In this document: piece after piece, positions 36,862-47,550 of the stretch | Layout of the letters: each line of letters starts with the position of its first letter | Position numbering within the stretch: the first letter of the stretch is position 1 | From: Vibrio proteolyticus NBRC 13287 | GTDB taxonomy: Bacteria > Pseudomonadota > Gammaproteobacteria > Enterobacterales > Vibrionaceae | Reading direction: 5' to 3' | DNA: 64,000 bases | NCBI RefSeq assembly: GCF_000467125.1 | Contig: NZ_BATJ01000009.1 | Coordinates: 158,832-222,831, forward strand | The notes under the pieces: generated by a model | The model's database searches: none | What the model was told of the DNA's origin: nothing | What the model saw: the letters and a program-made list of their open reading frames with translations, nothing else | Translations under genes and position numbers: made by a program

Positions 36862-36897
36862 AGGCGAAAGGGCCTCTCAGTAGAGGCCCGGGTTTCC

Positions 36898-37683
36898 TTA
36901 TTGAGTTTGTTGCAGACGTTGAATCAGTTGCGCCGGTGGCAGATAGCCGCCGACCATTTCCCCGTTCGGCATGAAGATCGCTGGCGTGCCGCTGATACCC
37001 AGCTCTCGTCCCAAATTATAATCGCCTTTGACGATCTGCTGACACTGCGCAAATTTGTCATTCTGCTCCGGCAGTTCACGTCGCGTTTTGGCCAGGTTCA
37101 TCGCCTGTTTCGGATCGTCCGCACACCAGATAGCCGCCATCTGATCGGCCACCTGACCAGTGCCGCCCTGACGCGGGTAAGCCATATAACGAACCGTGAT
37201 ACCGAGATCGTTATAGCCTTGCATCTGGCTGTGCAGACGCGAGCAATATCCACAGGTAATGTCGGTAAACACCGTCACGGCAAATTTTTCTTTGTCCGCT
37301 TTGTATTCGATCACGTTGTCGCTCATCGAGGCGATTTTTTGGGCGTTGATCGGTGCCTGGCGCTTGGCCAACACGTCTTCGTAACCGCCCTGGTCATTCA
37401 TCTGATACAGGGTGCCGGCGATAAAGAACTTAGCATCCGGTGACGCAAACAGCACGCCACCAGAAGTCTGTACTTCGACCATTCCGGCGATGTCTGCCGA
37501 GGTCACATCAATCACTTCCAGGCCTAACGGCGCAAAACGTTGTTGAAAAACAGATTTATCGATCGATGCAGTTTGATCCTGAGCCACTTGTGGTGCTTGC
37601 GGGCTCACTTCTTTCGTTTCAGCATTGCAGGCCGCCACAAACAGTGGCAGCGCCAGCAGAGTCATTCGGCGTAATACGCTCAT
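36898..37683 (-). CDS. dsbC: Thiol:disulfide isomerase DsbC, with lipobox-like signal
   Basis: Periplasmic isomerase that corrects wrong disulfide bonds, kept reduced by DsbD. The 261 residues hold an N-terminal dimerisation domain and a thioredoxin-like domain with the active site Cys144-Gly-Tyr-Cys147. The signal peptide is MSVLRRMTLLALPLFVAACN. The VAAC box at 16-19 fits a lipoprotein signal, with Asn at +2, which would favour the outer membrane. E. coli DsbC is soluble. It lies 15 bases after xerD and is cotranscribed with recJ. Confidence 0.93.
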   Translation of the reverse strand: MSVLRRMTLLALPLFVAACNAETKEVSPQAPQVAQDQTASIDKSVFQQRFAPLGLEVIDVTSADIAGMVEVQTSGGVLFASPDAKFFIAGTLYQMNDQGGYEDVLAKRQAPINAQKIASMSDNVIEYKADKEKFAVTVFTDITCGYCSRLHSQMQGYNDLGITVRYMAYPRQGGTGQVADQMAAIWCADDPKQAMNLAKTRRELPEQNDKFAQCQQIVKGDYNLGRELGISGTPAIFMPNGEMVGGYLPPAQLIQRLQQTQ

Positions 37684-37698
37684 GAGATTTACCTTACT

Positions 37699-38607
37699 TC
37701 AGGCACGCGGATGGTGCTCGCTGTGAATTTGTTTAAGTCGTTCCGTTGCTACATGAGTATAAATTTGGGTCGTGGATAAGTCACTATGGCCCAGCAACAT
37801 TTGCACGACGCGCAAGTCGGCGCCGTAATTGAGCAAATGGGTTGCAAACGCATGGCGCAACACGTGCGGTGACAGCGAGTCGGTATCAATCCCGGCGATC
37901 ACTGCGTAATGTTTGATCCGATGCCAGAACGTCTGGCGTGTCATCTGGCGCGCGCGTTTACTGGGGAAGACCACGTCGGAGGTTTGCTCCCCGAGCAGGA
38001 AAGCGCGACCTTGTTCGAGGAAAGTCTCCACCCAATCAACCGCATTTTCGCCCATCGGAACCAGGCGTTCTTTGCCGCCTTTACCGATCACCCGCACCAC
38101 CCCCTGACGCAGGCTGATGTTCTCCATGGTCAGGCTAACCAGCTCCGTCACCCGCAAGCCGGTGGCGTACAGCAGTTCCAACATGGCTTTGTCACGCAGC
38201 TCGACCGGATCGTTTGGATCCGGCGCGTCGAGCAAGGCATCCACCTGAGCTTCAGTAAGATCTTTCGGCAGACGCTTAGGCAGCTTGGGGCTGACCAGTA
38301 GCGCACTCGGGTCATCGGCGCGAACTTTCTCACGGTGTAGATACTGGAACAAACGGCGAATCGCCGAGAGCATTCTCGCCCGTGAGGTCTGTTTATAATC
38401 CTGATCCACCAGCCAGGTCTGATACTCCTGCAAACCGGACAGACTGATAAAATCGAGACGATAATGGTGCTTCTCCATCCACTGGAGCAACTTGAGCAAA
38501 TCGTTACGATAGGACGCTAGGGTGTTTTCCGACAGACCCCGCTCCATCCACATGGCATCCAAAAACTGTTCAACGATCCCTTGGTCGGGAGACATGATTT
38601 CTGACAC
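37699..38607 (-). CDS. xerD: Site-specific tyrosine recombinase XerD
   Basis: With XerC resolves chromosome dimers at dif; in Vibrio some phages use the same proteins. The 302 residues have a SAM-like N-terminal domain and catalytic residues in ATGLRVTEL (Arg), HVLRHAFATHLL (His-x-x-Arg), LGHSDLSTTQIYTHV (His and the Tyr nucleophile). The start is GTG with GAGG seven bases upstream; an ATG lies four codons in. Not linked to a mobile element here; it heads the dsbC-recJ operon. Confidence 0.96.
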   Translation of the reverse strand: MSEIMSPDQGIVEQFLDAMWMERGLSENTLASYRNDLLKLLQWMEKHHYRLDFISLSGLQEYQTWLVDQDYKQTSRARMLSAIRRLFQYLHREKVRADDPSALLVSPKLPKRLPKDLTEAQVDALLDAPDPNDPVELRDKAMLELLYATGLRVTELVSLTMENISLRQGVVRVIGKGGKERLVPMGENAVDWVETFLEQGRAFLLGEQTSDVVFPSKRARQMTRQTFWHRIKHYAVIAGIDTDSLSPHVLRHAFATHLLNYGADLRVVQMLLGHSDLSTTQIYTHVATERLKQIHSEHHPRA

Positions 38608-38752
38608 GGTGTACCTCGTTTCAAACAGCCATCAGGTTAAGACAGCAAGCCGTTGAAAGCTATAAAAAATCGTGCAACAACGTGATATTCACTGCAATCA
38701 CGGCCAATTTATGGTTAGAATTCGCTAAAACTCATCACGATTAGAGAGAAGT

Positions 38753-39274
38753 ATGAAGATCGGTCTTTTTTACGGTTCCACCACCTGCTATACCGAAATG
38801 GCGGCGGAAAAAATGCGCGCAATTATTGGCGAGGACTTGGTAGACATCCACAATGTGAAAGAAACACCTCTTACCCTGATGAGTGACTACGATCTGCTGA
38901 TATTAGGCATCTCAACCTGGGATTTCGGCGAAATTCAGGAAGACTGGAGCGCAATATGGGAGCACATCGATGGCGTACCGTTAAACGGCAAGTCCGTCGC
39001 GTTGTTCGGCTTAGGCGATCAAGAAGGCTATGGCGAATGGTTTCTCGATGCGATGGGGCTGCTGCACGAGGAGATTCGCAAGACGGGCGCTAATATCATC
39101 GGCTACTGGCCAAACGATGACAGCTATCAGTTTGATGCATCAAAAGCACTGACCGCCGACGGCCGTCAGTTTGTCGGCCTGGCGCTGGACGAAGATTCCC
39201 AATATGAACTCAGTGATGAGCGCATCCAGACCTGGGTAGAACAGATCCTAATCGAGTATCACGACTCGCTTTAA
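38753..39274 (+). CDS. fldB: Flavodoxin FldB type
   Basis: Small FMN electron carrier of 173 residues beginning [21 protein letters not shown]. The phosphate-binding loop YGSTTCYTE, the isoalloxazine-binding [10 protein letters not shown] and [14 protein letters not shown] are present. It diverges from xerD, the same arrangement as in E. coli, which supports the fldB name rather than fldA. A ribosome site (GAGAGAAGT) precedes the ATG. Confidence 0.93.
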   Translation: MKIGLFYGSTTCYTEMAAEKMRAIIGEDLVDIHNVKETPLTLMSDYDLLILGISTWDFGEIQEDWSAIWEHIDGVPLNGKSVALFGLGDQEGYGEWFLDAMGLLHEEIRKTGANIIGYWPNDDSYQFDASKALTADGRQFVGLALDEDSQYELSDERIQTWVEQILIEYHDSL

Positions 39275-39295
39275 CTCCGAGACTGGCGCACGCAC

Positions 39296-39844
39296 CTATT
39301 GGCTGCTCAGTGCGCCTTTATACCGTGACCAGTCAAACACCAGGCCCGGGTCGGTTTTGCGCAGCGGCGCGATATACTGATGTCCGGTGATCCGCGGCAA
39401 GGTGATCGCCGGATAGGCCAACATCAACGCCTGGGTCAGCTCATTCAGCGCCTGATACTGAGCGTCGCTGTACGCAACAAAATCACTGCCTTCCAGCTCG
39501 ATACCTATCGAATAATCATTGCATCGATCACGCCCGGCAAATGATGAGGTGCCGGCATGCCAGGCTCTTGCACGAAACGGCACGAACTGCACCACTTCAC
39601 CGTCACGGCGGATCAAACAATGCGCCGAGACCCGCAACGGATGGATCACGTTAAAAAACGGGTGCTCATCCGGGTTCAACCGGCCGGTAAAAAACTGTTC
39701 AATGTATGGTCCGCCAAACTGCCCGGGCGGCAAGCTGATGTTATGAATCACCAGCAAAGAAATATCCTGTTCATCACTGCGTTGATCATAAAACGGAGAA
39801 GGGACGTGTCTGGCATTGTGATACCAGCCGGCGTGATCAATCAT
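39296..39844 (-). CDS. ampD: 1,6-anhydro-N-acetylmuramyl-L-alanine amidase AmpD
   Basis: Cytoplasmic zinc amidase that cleaves recycled anhydro-muropeptides and so prevents AmpR-driven beta-lactamase induction in species having that system. The 182 residues show the zinc ligands His34 (LVIHNISLPPG), a second His near 155 (ITGHQYIAP) and Asp near 165. The frame stays open upstream to 39988, but MIDHAGWYHNARHVPSP is the family start. nadC diverges from it. Confidence 0.95.
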   Translation of the reverse strand: MIDHAGWYHNARHVPSPFYDQRSDEQDISLLVIHNISLPPGQFGGPYIEQFFTGRLNPDEHPFFNVIHPLRVSAHCLIRRDGEVVQFVPFRARAWHAGTSSFAGRDRCNDYSIGIELEGSDFVAYSDAQYQALNELTQALMLAYPAITLPRITGHQYIAPLRKTDPGLVFDWSRYKGALSSQ

Positions 39845-39957
39845 ACTGTTAGCCTTTACGCATTCATTTGTTGCTGATTTTATCCTGCCTGCGCTGAAAT
39901 GCGAGATTAATGGCTGAATTTCGTCCCCACTCCGCGTATTATGCCCTCTCTGTTTAA

Positions 39958-40863
<906 letters not shown>

Positions 40864-40880
40864 TCACTGAGCGTTACTCA

Positions 40881-40908
40881 AAAAAGGAGCCAATGGCTCC
40901 TTTTTTGT
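40881..40908 (+). terminator. nadC terminator
   Basis: GGAGCC and GGCTCC (40886-40891 and 40895-40900) form a stem with an AAT loop, preceded by an A run and followed by TTTTTT, 20 bases after the nadC stop. Confidence 0.92.
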
Positions 40909-41060
40909 TTGAGCCTGACCGAAAAATCCTGCAGCTGATATGTCTGTGGTCTCTCACCCTGCTCTACCTTGCTCGCGAACGGCACTTGAGGCGCTAGTCT
41001 TCCCGCCTTACCACATCTTACGCTCTACGCCCACTGCGTTCCCAACAGCAAGGAGCAACC

Positions 41061-41465
41061 ATGCGCACCGCCCATTCCGGATTTACCCTGATCGAACTGA
41101 TGATCGTCGTGGCGATTATCGGTGTTCTGTCGGCCATTGCGGTACCGGCCTACAAAAGCTATGTCTCCAAAAGTGAGATGGCCTCAGGACTGGCGACAAT
41201 AAAGTCCCTGATCACCCCAGCCGAGATCTACTATCAACAGAACAGCTCACTCAGTGGCGCCAGCCTGACCAATGATCTCGGTATCTCTGCCGGGTCCAGC
41301 ACACTGGGGACTGTCAGCCTCCTCTCATCCAACGATGGTCTGCGTTTTACCTTCAGCGACAGTTCAATCAATGGCGCCACCATTACCTTCAGTCGTGGTA
41401 CCAGCGGCTGGGGATGTCAGGTCAGTGGGGCTGGCAACGACATCAAACCAAACGGCTGCTCGTGA
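41061..41465 (+). CDS. pilA: Type IVa major pilin PilA
   Basis: Prepilin of 134 residues. The leader MRTAHSG ends at the PilD cleavage site before Phe8, and the N-terminal helix [20 protein letters not shown] with Glu at mature +5 is canonical. A short globular domain ends in a C-terminal loop closed by two cysteines (GWGC...NGCS), the D-region. In V. cholerae the pilA-pilD pilus serves DNA uptake and chitin attachment, and the globular part varies between strains. AAGGAG lies six bases before the ATG. The stop overlaps the pilB start by one base. Confidence 0.95.
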   Translation: MRTAHSGFTLIELMIVVAIIGVLSAIAVPAYKSYVSKSEMASGLATIKSLITPAEIYYQQNSSLSGASLTNDLGISAGSSTLGTVSLLSSNDGLRFTFSDSSINGATITFSRGTSGWGCQVSGAGNDIKPNGCS

Positions 41466-43147
41466 TGGCCGGTTCGTCTCTCGCCGCAGTGTTAAGTCAG
41501 GCGGGGTTACTCAACCGTCAGGATGGTGAAGCCCTCAACAACGCACTGCACGAGACACCCCACGCCGCCAATGCCCTGATGGCCCTGACTCATCTTGATC
41601 TCGGTCAGTTGGCGCATCAGATTGGCGAGCTGTTTGCTCTGCCGATAATCGAGCTGGCTGACTTCGATTATCAGTCCGTGTGTCAGCGGTTCGCCCTGCG
41701 CGAGCTGATATGCCGTTATCAGGCGCTGCCGCTGGCCTACGATGCGCAGTGCCTGATTCTGGCGGTCGCAGATCCGTCAGTTAAAGAGGCCGAGAACGAA
41801 TTCCGTTTTGCCACCGGACTGACGATAGAATACCGAATCGCCCGTGCAGACCACCTGTTGAGTGCCATTCGCCAGTTGTACGGCCGTCATCCAAGTCTGA
41901 GCACGTCAGCCAGCAAAGAGGTATCACAGGAAGAGCTGGCCGGGTTGGAAGACAACAGCGCAGCAGAACGCCAGGAAACCGACTTGTTGCGGGAAGATGA
42001 CTCGCCCGTCAGCCGTTTCATTCACCAGGTTCTGCTGGATGCGGTGCAGCGACAGGCTTCCGATATCCATTTTGAGCCATATGAACACCAGTATCGTATT
42101 CGTCTGCGTTGTGATGGCGTTCTGGTCGACAGCCCGCATTCGGTTAACCACCTCAGCCGCCGCCTGACGGCCCGGCTGAAGATCCTCGCCCGTCTGGACA
42201 TCGCAGAGCGACGTCTGCCGCAAGATGGCCGCCTCAAGCTACGCCTCAGTGAACAACAGGCGATTGATATGCGCGTCTCGACGTTACCAACCCTGTGGGG
42301 TGAAAAAGTGGTGCTGCGCATACTCGATAATCAGGCCACGGCCCTACAGATCACATCGCTTGGGCTCAACGAGAAGCAGCAACAACTGTATCTTGGTGCT
42401 CTGAGTAAACCCCAGGGATTGATATTAATCACCGGCCCGACCGGCAGTGGCAAAACGGTGTCGCTGTATGCTGGCCTAAAACACATCAATACCAGCCAGG
42501 TCAATATCGCCACCGCAGAAGACCCGGTCGAAATCAATCTGCCGGGTGTCAATCAGGTTCACATTGATTCGGCGATTGGCCTCAATTTCGCGACTGCGCT
42601 GCGAGCTTTTTTACGCCAGGATCCGGACATCATCATGGTGGGTGAAATCCGCGACAGTGAAACCGCCCAGATTGCCGTGACCGCCGCGCAAACCGGACAT
42701 CTGGTGCTGTCCACGTTGCACACCAACTCCGCCGCCGAGACGTTAACCCGTCTGACGAACATGGGCATCGCGCCGTACCATCTTTCGGCTTCGTTGTCGC
42801 TGATCATCGCGCAGCGTCTGGTGCGCCGGCTCTGCCCCCACTGTAAGCGTACACACGCTCTACCTGAGTACTGGCAACACCAACTCAATATCGCCCATTC
42901 CTGTTTTTCAGCTCATGCGCCCGGCTGCCCTCACTGTACCCATGGCTATTGTGGCCGAGTTGGCGTGTATGAAATGATGCCATTGACGGCGCCACTGGCA
43001 GACGCGTTGATCGCGCGAGCCAGCAAACATGAACTGGAAACTCTGGCTGTGCAGTCGGGCATGCTGACACTGGTGCAATCGGCTGCGGATCTGCTGCGTC
43101 AGGGACACACCAGTCTGGCGGAATTGCAGCGCGTGTTGCACCTTTAA
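41465..43147 (+). CDS. pilB: Type IV pilus assembly ATPase PilB
   Basis: Cytoplasmic hexameric ATPase that drives pilus extension. The 560 residues hold an N-terminal MshEN-like domain, Walker A GPTGSGKTVSLYAGL (about 324-331), Asp box, Walker B DPDIIMVGEIRDSETA, a His box and a tetracysteine zinc site (CPHC near 456 and CPHC near 487). The ATG forms TGATG with the pilA stop, implying coupling. The frame extends 17 codons into pilA but [16 protein letters not shown] is the likely start. Confidence 0.96.
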   Translation: MAGSSLAAVLSQAGLLNRQDGEALNNALHETPHAANALMALTHLDLGQLAHQIGELFALPIIELADFDYQSVCQRFALRELICRYQALPLAYDAQCLILAVADPSVKEAENEFRFATGLTIEYRIARADHLLSAIRQLYGRHPSLSTSASKEVSQEELAGLEDNSAAERQETDLLREDDSPVSRFIHQVLLDAVQRQASDIHFEPYEHQYRIRLRCDGVLVDSPHSVNHLSRRLTARLKILARLDIAERRLPQDGRLKLRLSEQQAIDMRVSTLPTLWGEKVVLRILDNQATALQITSLGLNEKQQQLYLGALSKPQGLILITGPTGSGKTVSLYAGLKHINTSQVNIATAEDPVEINLPGVNQVHIDSAIGLNFATALRAFLRQDPDIIMVGEIRDSETAQIAVTAAQTGHLVLSTLHTNSAAETLTRLTNMGIAPYHLSASLSLIIAQRLVRRLCPHCKRTHALPEYWQHQLNIAHSCFSAHAPGCPHCTHGYCGRVGVYEMMPLTAPLADALIARASKHELETLAVQSGMLTLVQSAADLLRQGHTSLAELQRVLHL

Positions 43148-43162
43148 ATCGGCAGCAATACG

Positions 43163-44392
43163 ATGACACAACACAATCCGCGTCAATCCTTAAGTTACTT
43201 TCGCTGGCAGGGGCGTGACCAGCATGGCCAAAAACGTGCGGGCTCTCTGCTCGCTGGCAGTGAAAGTGAGGTCCGCCGACATCTCAACGAGCAACACATC
43301 CGCTTAGCCCGGATTCGTCCATGTGCCCGGCCACTGCTGAGCCGGTTCACCACCCGGATCGCCTCTCGTGACATTACGCTGTTCACTCGCCAACTCGCAA
43401 CCATGCTTTCCAGCGGCGTACCGATACTCGACGCTCTCAACCTGGTGCGTGATCATCATCGAAACCACGCAATGCAGGCCCTGCTCAATGGTGTGATTGG
43501 CCGGGTGGAAGCCGGCACCCCGTTGTCTGACAGTCTGCGCAGCGCCCTGGGCGCGTTCGATCCGGTGTACATTGCGCTGGTCGCCAGCGCCGAGCAATCC
43601 GGCCAGTTAAGTCGCATATTCTGCCGCCTGGCCAGCTACCGGGAAAACAGTGAGCAACTGCGGGCCAAAGTAATTAAAGCCCTGATTTACCCGGCCGTGG
43701 TCATCGCAGCCGCCGTGCTGGTCACTTATCTGATGCTGACCATGGTGATCCCAGAGTTCGAAGCCATGTTTCGCGGCTTTGGGGCCCAGCTGCCATGGTT
43801 CACACGCCAGGTCATTCATGCCTCAGAACTGATGCGCCAGGCCGGCCTGACGGCGCTCGCTGGCATTTTACTGGCGATTCTGACACTCAACGCCTTACGC
43901 AGCCGCTCTGAGCGGCTGCGACGACGAAGCCATCAATGGGTGTTGAGCTTACCTGTATTTGGTGGGCTACTTCGCAAAGCGGCGCTGGCTCGTTTCAGTC
44001 GCACACTCGCCACCAGCTTTGCAGCCGGCGTCCCGATACTGCAATCTCTGCAGGGCGGCGCACGGACTTGCGGCAACCTGCATTATCAGTTCGCCGCCGA
44101 GCAGTTGTGTCACGACGCCGCAGCGGGTATTGCCTTGCATCATGCAATGCGTCGGCATCAGATCTTTCCTGAGCTGATGATTCAGATGGTAATGATTGGC
44201 GAACAAGCGGGGCGTCTGGACGAGATGCTCAATAAAGTGGCCGACCTGTACGAACACGACGTCGAAAACAGCGTAGATAACCTGGGTAAACTGATTGAGC
44301 CCGTCTTGATCCTGCTACTCGGTGGGCTGGTTGGTGGTCTGGTGATCGCCATGTACTTGCCAATCTTTAATTTAATGAGCGTGTTAGGATAA
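43163..44392 (+). CDS. pilC: Type IV pilus inner-membrane platform protein PilC
   Basis: Polytopic platform protein of the GspF family, 409 residues, with two repeated T2SSF domains (about 72-195 and 275-400). Each is followed by hydrophobic segments such as YPAVVIAAAVLVTYLMLTMVIPEFEAMF. The motif FTRQLATMLSSGVPILDAL is typical. It couples the PilB motor to pilin assembly. It lies 15 bases after pilB. Confidence 0.95.
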   Translation: MTQHNPRQSLSYFRWQGRDQHGQKRAGSLLAGSESEVRRHLNEQHIRLARIRPCARPLLSRFTTRIASRDITLFTRQLATMLSSGVPILDALNLVRDHHRNHAMQALLNGVIGRVEAGTPLSDSLRSALGAFDPVYIALVASAEQSGQLSRIFCRLASYRENSEQLRAKVIKALIYPAVVIAAAVLVTYLMLTMVIPEFEAMFRGFGAQLPWFTRQVIHASELMRQAGLTALAGILLAILTLNALRSRSERLRRRSHQWVLSLPVFGGLLRKAALARFSRTLATSFAAGVPILQSLQGGARTCGNLHYQFAAEQLCHDAAAGIALHHAMRRHQIFPELMIQMVMIGEQAGRLDEMLNKVADLYEHDVENSVDNLGKLIEPVLILLLGGLVGGLVIAMYLPIFNLMSVLG

Positions 44393-44489
44393 GATTAGCG
44401 ACAGACGACAAAATGTCGTATTTTTCTCCTCAAGACGACCAGCCTAACGGCGGACGTGCTTGTAAAGTGGCACGCAACTGAGTTTTTAT

Positions 44490-45359
44490 ATGGACATCTT
44501 TCACTTTTACCCGTGGCTGTTTCCCGTTTTCGCCACCGTATTTGGCCTGATCATCGGCAGTTTTCTGAACGTGGTGATCCATCGCCTGCCGCAAATTATG
44601 GAACGAGAGTGGCGCACGGAATGTGCCGAATCATTTCCGGAATACCAGCTGCCCATCCCAGAAGGCAAGCTGACGCTCAGTATCCCCGCTTCCCGTTGCC
44701 CGCACTGCCACGCTCCGATCCGGGTACGCGACAACATTCCGCTGCTCAGTTGGTTGCTCCTTAAAGGACGCTGCCGAACTTGTCAGGCGCGCATCAGTGC
44801 CCGCTATCCGTTAGTCGAGCTGCTAAGTGCCAGTTTGTGTCTGGCGATCAGTCTGCGGTTCGGTTTCAGCGATTATGCCATCAGTTTGCTGTTTTTCAGT
44901 TTTGTGCTGCTCGCGGCGACTTTCATTGATCTCGACACCATGCTGCTTCCCGATCAACTAACCCTGCCGCTGACCTGGGCCGGTATCGTTCTGGCACTAT
45001 TGGGTATCAGTCCGGTGTCCTTGCAAGATGCCGTCATTGGTGCCGTCGCCGGATACCTCTCGCTGTGGCTGGTGTACTGGGGGTTTAAACTGTTGACCGG
45101 CAAAGAAGGCATGGGGTACGGCGACTTCAAATTGTTGGCAGCGTTGGGGGCCTGGCTCGGCTGGCAGTCGTTGCCGCTGGTCATTCTGCTCTCTTCCGTG
45201 GTGGGCGTCATATTTGGCCTGCTGCAACTGAAATGGCAAAAACAGGGGATCGATAATGCATTTCCATTCGGTCCGTATCTGGCGATTGCTGGCTGGGTCT
45301 GTATGATGTGGGGTTCTCAAATCATGAACCTGTATCTGTCGACACTATTAGGGCTGTAA
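44490..45359 (+). CDS. pilD: Prepilin peptidase / N-methyltransferase PilD
   Basis: Bitopic aspartic protease that removes prepilin leaders and N-methylates the new N-terminus. In Vibrio it also serves type II secretion and MSHA pili. The 289 residues show the zinc tetracysteine (CPHC near 70, CRTC near 95), the first catalytic Asp in FIDLDT (near 147), and the second in GYGDFK (near 211). Eight membrane segments are expected. The next gene, coaE, starts two bases after its stop. Confidence 0.96.
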   Translation: MDIFHFYPWLFPVFATVFGLIIGSFLNVVIHRLPQIMEREWRTECAESFPEYQLPIPEGKLTLSIPASRCPHCHAPIRVRDNIPLLSWLLLKGRCRTCQARISARYPLVELLSASLCLAISLRFGFSDYAISLLFFSFVLLAATFIDLDTMLLPDQLTLPLTWAGIVLALLGISPVSLQDAVIGAVAGYLSLWLVYWGFKLLTGKEGMGYGDFKLLAALGAWLGWQSLPLVILLSSVVGVIFGLLQLKWQKQGIDNAFPFGPYLAIAGWVCMMWGSQIMNLYLSTLLGL

Positions 45360-45361
45360 CT

Positions 45362-45970
45362 ATGGCATTGGTAATCGGGCTCACTGGCGGTATCGCCAGT
45401 GGGAAAACAACGGTCGCAAACCTGTTTCGCGATCACTTTGGTATTGATGTTATCGACGCCGACGTCGTCGCCCGCGAGGTGGTCGAACCCGGCACACCAG
45501 GCCTGAAAGCCATCATCAAACGTTTCGGTGAAGACATTCTGACTCCGGAAGGCCTGCTCAATCGCGCGGCGCTGCGTGAAAAAATTTTTTCTGATCCGGC
45601 GGAGAAAAACTGGCTTAACCAATTGCTGCACCCGATGATCCGTCAGAAGATGCGTGATGATCTACAGGAAGTCAGCTCTGCTTACGCTTTACTGGTGATC
45701 CCGCTGATGGTGGAAAACGACCTGCAGAGCATGGCTGACCGAGTGCTGGTTGTCGATGTCGAAGAACACACACAAGTCGCGCGTACCATGGTGCGAGACG
45801 ATGTTTCTGAGCAACAGGCCCGCGCGATCCTTCAAGCACAGGCAAGCCGCGAGCAACGTTTAGCCATTGCTGACGATGTGATTAAAAATGATACTGAAAA
45901 CCAGAAACTTTTGCCTCAAATCACAAAATTACACCAAAAGTATCTGGCACTCTGTGGGAAAGATCTGTGA
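45362..45970 (+). CDS. coaE: Dephospho-CoA kinase
   Basis: Last step of CoA synthesis, phosphorylating the ribose 3'-OH. The 202 residues begin MALVIGLTGGIASGKTTVANLF with an intact P loop, then DADVVAREVV and the lid region. The upstream open frame into pilD is ignored because this ATG gives the family start. With panB and panC elsewhere in the window, three pantothenate/CoA genes are present. Confidence 0.96.
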   Translation: MALVIGLTGGIASGKTTVANLFRDHFGIDVIDADVVAREVVEPGTPGLKAIIKRFGEDILTPEGLLNRAALREKIFSDPAEKNWLNQLLHPMIRQKMRDDLQEVSSAYALLVIPLMVENDLQSMADRVLVVDVEEHTQVARTMVRDDVSEQQARAILQAQASREQRLAIADDVIKNDTENQKLLPQITKLHQKYLALCGKDL

Positions 45971-46002
45971 GAATAGAGGCATAACAACGTAAGGCTAACT
46001 CG

Positions 46003-46743
46003 ATGACCACTCATTACTTTGAACATCCGCTAAACGAGAAAACACGCATGTATCTGCGCGTTGAGTCCCTGCTCAACCAACTGCACGTTTCGTCTCAGTT
46101 CACCGATGAGTTACAGCACTTACTGTTTTTCCGCTCTTTGTTCGATCTGCTGGAAATTTTTGAACAGATCCAGCTGAAAAGCGAACTGGCCAAGGACATT
46201 GAAAAACAACGCCAGACGTATCGCAACTGGCGCAATGTCGAAGGCGTGGATCAGGAAATGCTGGATCAGATCCTCAGCGAAGTGGACCAGGCCTACAGTG
46301 AGTTGATGGGCGCTGAACGCTTTGGTCAGAGCTTCAAAGAAGACCGCTTTCTCAGCATGATCCGTCAACGATTCAACCTGCCCGGCGGCGCCTGTTGTTT
46401 CGATTTACCAGCGCTTCACCACTGGCTGCACCGCCCGGTAGAGCGCAAAATTGACGATGCCAGTCAGTGGATGCGCAGTCTGGAACCTCTGGCCAACGCA
46501 CTGGAGCTGTGGCTCAAATTGACCCGTGAGACCGGTCAGTTTCGTGCCCGGCAGGCACAAGCTGGCTTTTTCCAGAGCGATGCCGACGAAGCCAATATCC
46601 TACGTCTCAAAATCCCGGTCGAATATGGGGTCTACCCGATGATATCCGGCCACAAGAATCGCTTCGCGATCAAGTTTATGGATTTTGAAAGCGGTCAGGC
46701 CAGCACTCAGAATATTGAATTTGATTTAGCGGTGTGCGGTTAA
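46003..46743 (+). CDS. zapD: Cell division protein ZapD
   Basis: Cytoplasmic FtsZ-bundling protein of 246 residues (formerly YacF). It begins [24 protein letters not shown] and is largely helical, with the conserved [23 protein letters not shown]. The coaE-zapD-yacG order is the same as in E. coli, which supports orthology. It starts 32 bases after coaE. Confidence 0.95.
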   Translation: MTTHYFEHPLNEKTRMYLRVESLLNQLHVSSQFTDELQHLLFFRSLFDLLEIFEQIQLKSELAKDIEKQRQTYRNWRNVEGVDQEMLDQILSEVDQAYSELMGAERFGQSFKEDRFLSMIRQRFNLPGGACCFDLPALHHWLHRPVERKIDDASQWMRSLEPLANALELWLKLTRETGQFRARQAQAGFFQSDADEANILRLKIPVEYGVYPMISGHKNRFAIKFMDFESGQASTQNIEFDLAVCG

Positions 46744-46823
46744 ACCGCTGGCGCCTTCGGTACGGTTGCAATTCCGAGCCGCTGCACCGACAATAACGCA
46801 AATTCTGCTATTGGATGGTATCC

Positions 46824-47018
46824 ATGTCGAAAAAACAAACCGTGGTCAAATGCCCGCAATGTGGCGCCGACGTTGAATGGGGTGCGCAAAGCCCATTCCG
46901 CCCCTTCTGCAGCAAACAGTGTCAGATGATAGATTTTGGCGAGTGGGCAGACGAAGAGAAATCGATTCCCGGAGCTCCGGACATGTCCGACAGCGATGGC
47001 TGGTCAGAAGATCAGTAA
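46824..47018 (+). CDS. yacG: DNA gyrase inhibitor YacG
   Basis: Small zinc protein of 64 residues that binds and inhibits GyrB in E. coli. The four cysteines lie in CPQCG and CSKQC, followed by [15 protein letters not shown]. An ATG nine bases upstream is in frame, but [12 protein letters not shown] is the family start. It closes the pilus-coaE-zapD cluster before a terminator. Confidence 0.93.
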   Translation: MSKKQTVVKCPQCGADVEWGAQSPFRPFCSKQCQMIDFGEWADEEKSIPGAPDMSDSDGWSEDQ

Positions 47019-47030
47019 TCTCGTCATAAA

Positions 47031-47060
47031 TAGGCTGATACCCGGTATCGGCCTTTTTTG
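47031..47060 (+). terminator. yacG terminator
   Basis: GGCTGATACC pairs with GGTATCGGCC (47033-47042 and 47044-47053, one G-U pair) and is followed by TTTTTT. Confidence 0.88.
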
Positions 47061-47100
47061 TAGGCGCGGTTCACAAGTGCGCGGTATCTGTTACGCACAA

Positions 47101-47133
47101 TAAAAAAACGGAGCCCTGGGGCTCCGTTTTTAC
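47101..47133. terminator. rplS operon terminator
   Basis: ACGGAGCCC and GGGCTCCGT (47108-47116 and 47119-47127) form a strong stem. A tracts precede and T tracts follow, so it can end the minus-strand ribosomal operon 25 bases after rplS. It can also back up the yacG terminator. Confidence 0.9.
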
Positions 47134-47155
47134 GATGAGAACGCTAGTTATAGCA

Positions 47156-47509
47156 TTACTTCTTAGCAAGTTTCTCTTTGATACGAGCAGACTTACCAGA
47201 ACGCTCACGCAGGTAGTACAGCTTGGCACGACGTACTGCACCGCGGCGTTTAACTTCGATGCTATCAACGATTGGAGAGTGTGTTTGGAACGTACGCTCA
47301 ACACCTTCACCGTTAGAGATCTTACGTACAGTGAAAGCAGAGTGAAGACCACGGTTACGGATTGCGATTACAACGCCTTCAAAAGCCTGTAGACGCTCAC
47401 GCTCACCTTCTTTTACTTTAACCTGAACTACAACAGTGTCACCTGGTGCAAATTTAGGCAGGTCTTGTTTCATTTGCTCTTGCTCAAGAGCTTTGATGAT
47501 GTTACTCAT
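47156..47509 (-). CDS. rplS: 50S ribosomal protein L19
   Basis: Ribosomal protein at the subunit interface, 117 residues, beginning [28 protein letters not shown] and containing the conserved [13 protein letters not shown] and SARIKEKL segments. It is the last gene of rpsP-rimM-trmD-rplS, the standard bacterial order, 41 bases after trmD. Confidence 0.98.
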   Translation of the reverse strand: MSNIIKALEQEQMKQDLPKFAPGDTVVVQVKVKEGERERLQAFEGVVIAIRNRGLHSAFTVRKISNGEGVERTFQTHSPIVDSIEVKRRGAVRRAKLYYLRERSGKSARIKEKLAKK

Positions 47510-47550
47510 TTTTAAAATTCCTAGAATAAACTGATACTAAATAAAATAGG

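Noticed and set aside
37699..38607. XerD as the integrase of a mobile element
   Set aside because: Sequence and operon (xerD-dsbC-recJ) are those of the housekeeping recombinase; no attachment site, cargo or repeats nearby.
40901..41060. CRP-S/TfoX-type site upstream of pilA
   Set aside because: Only weak half-matches (for example around TTGCTCGCGAACGGC) were found; not good enough to report as a site.
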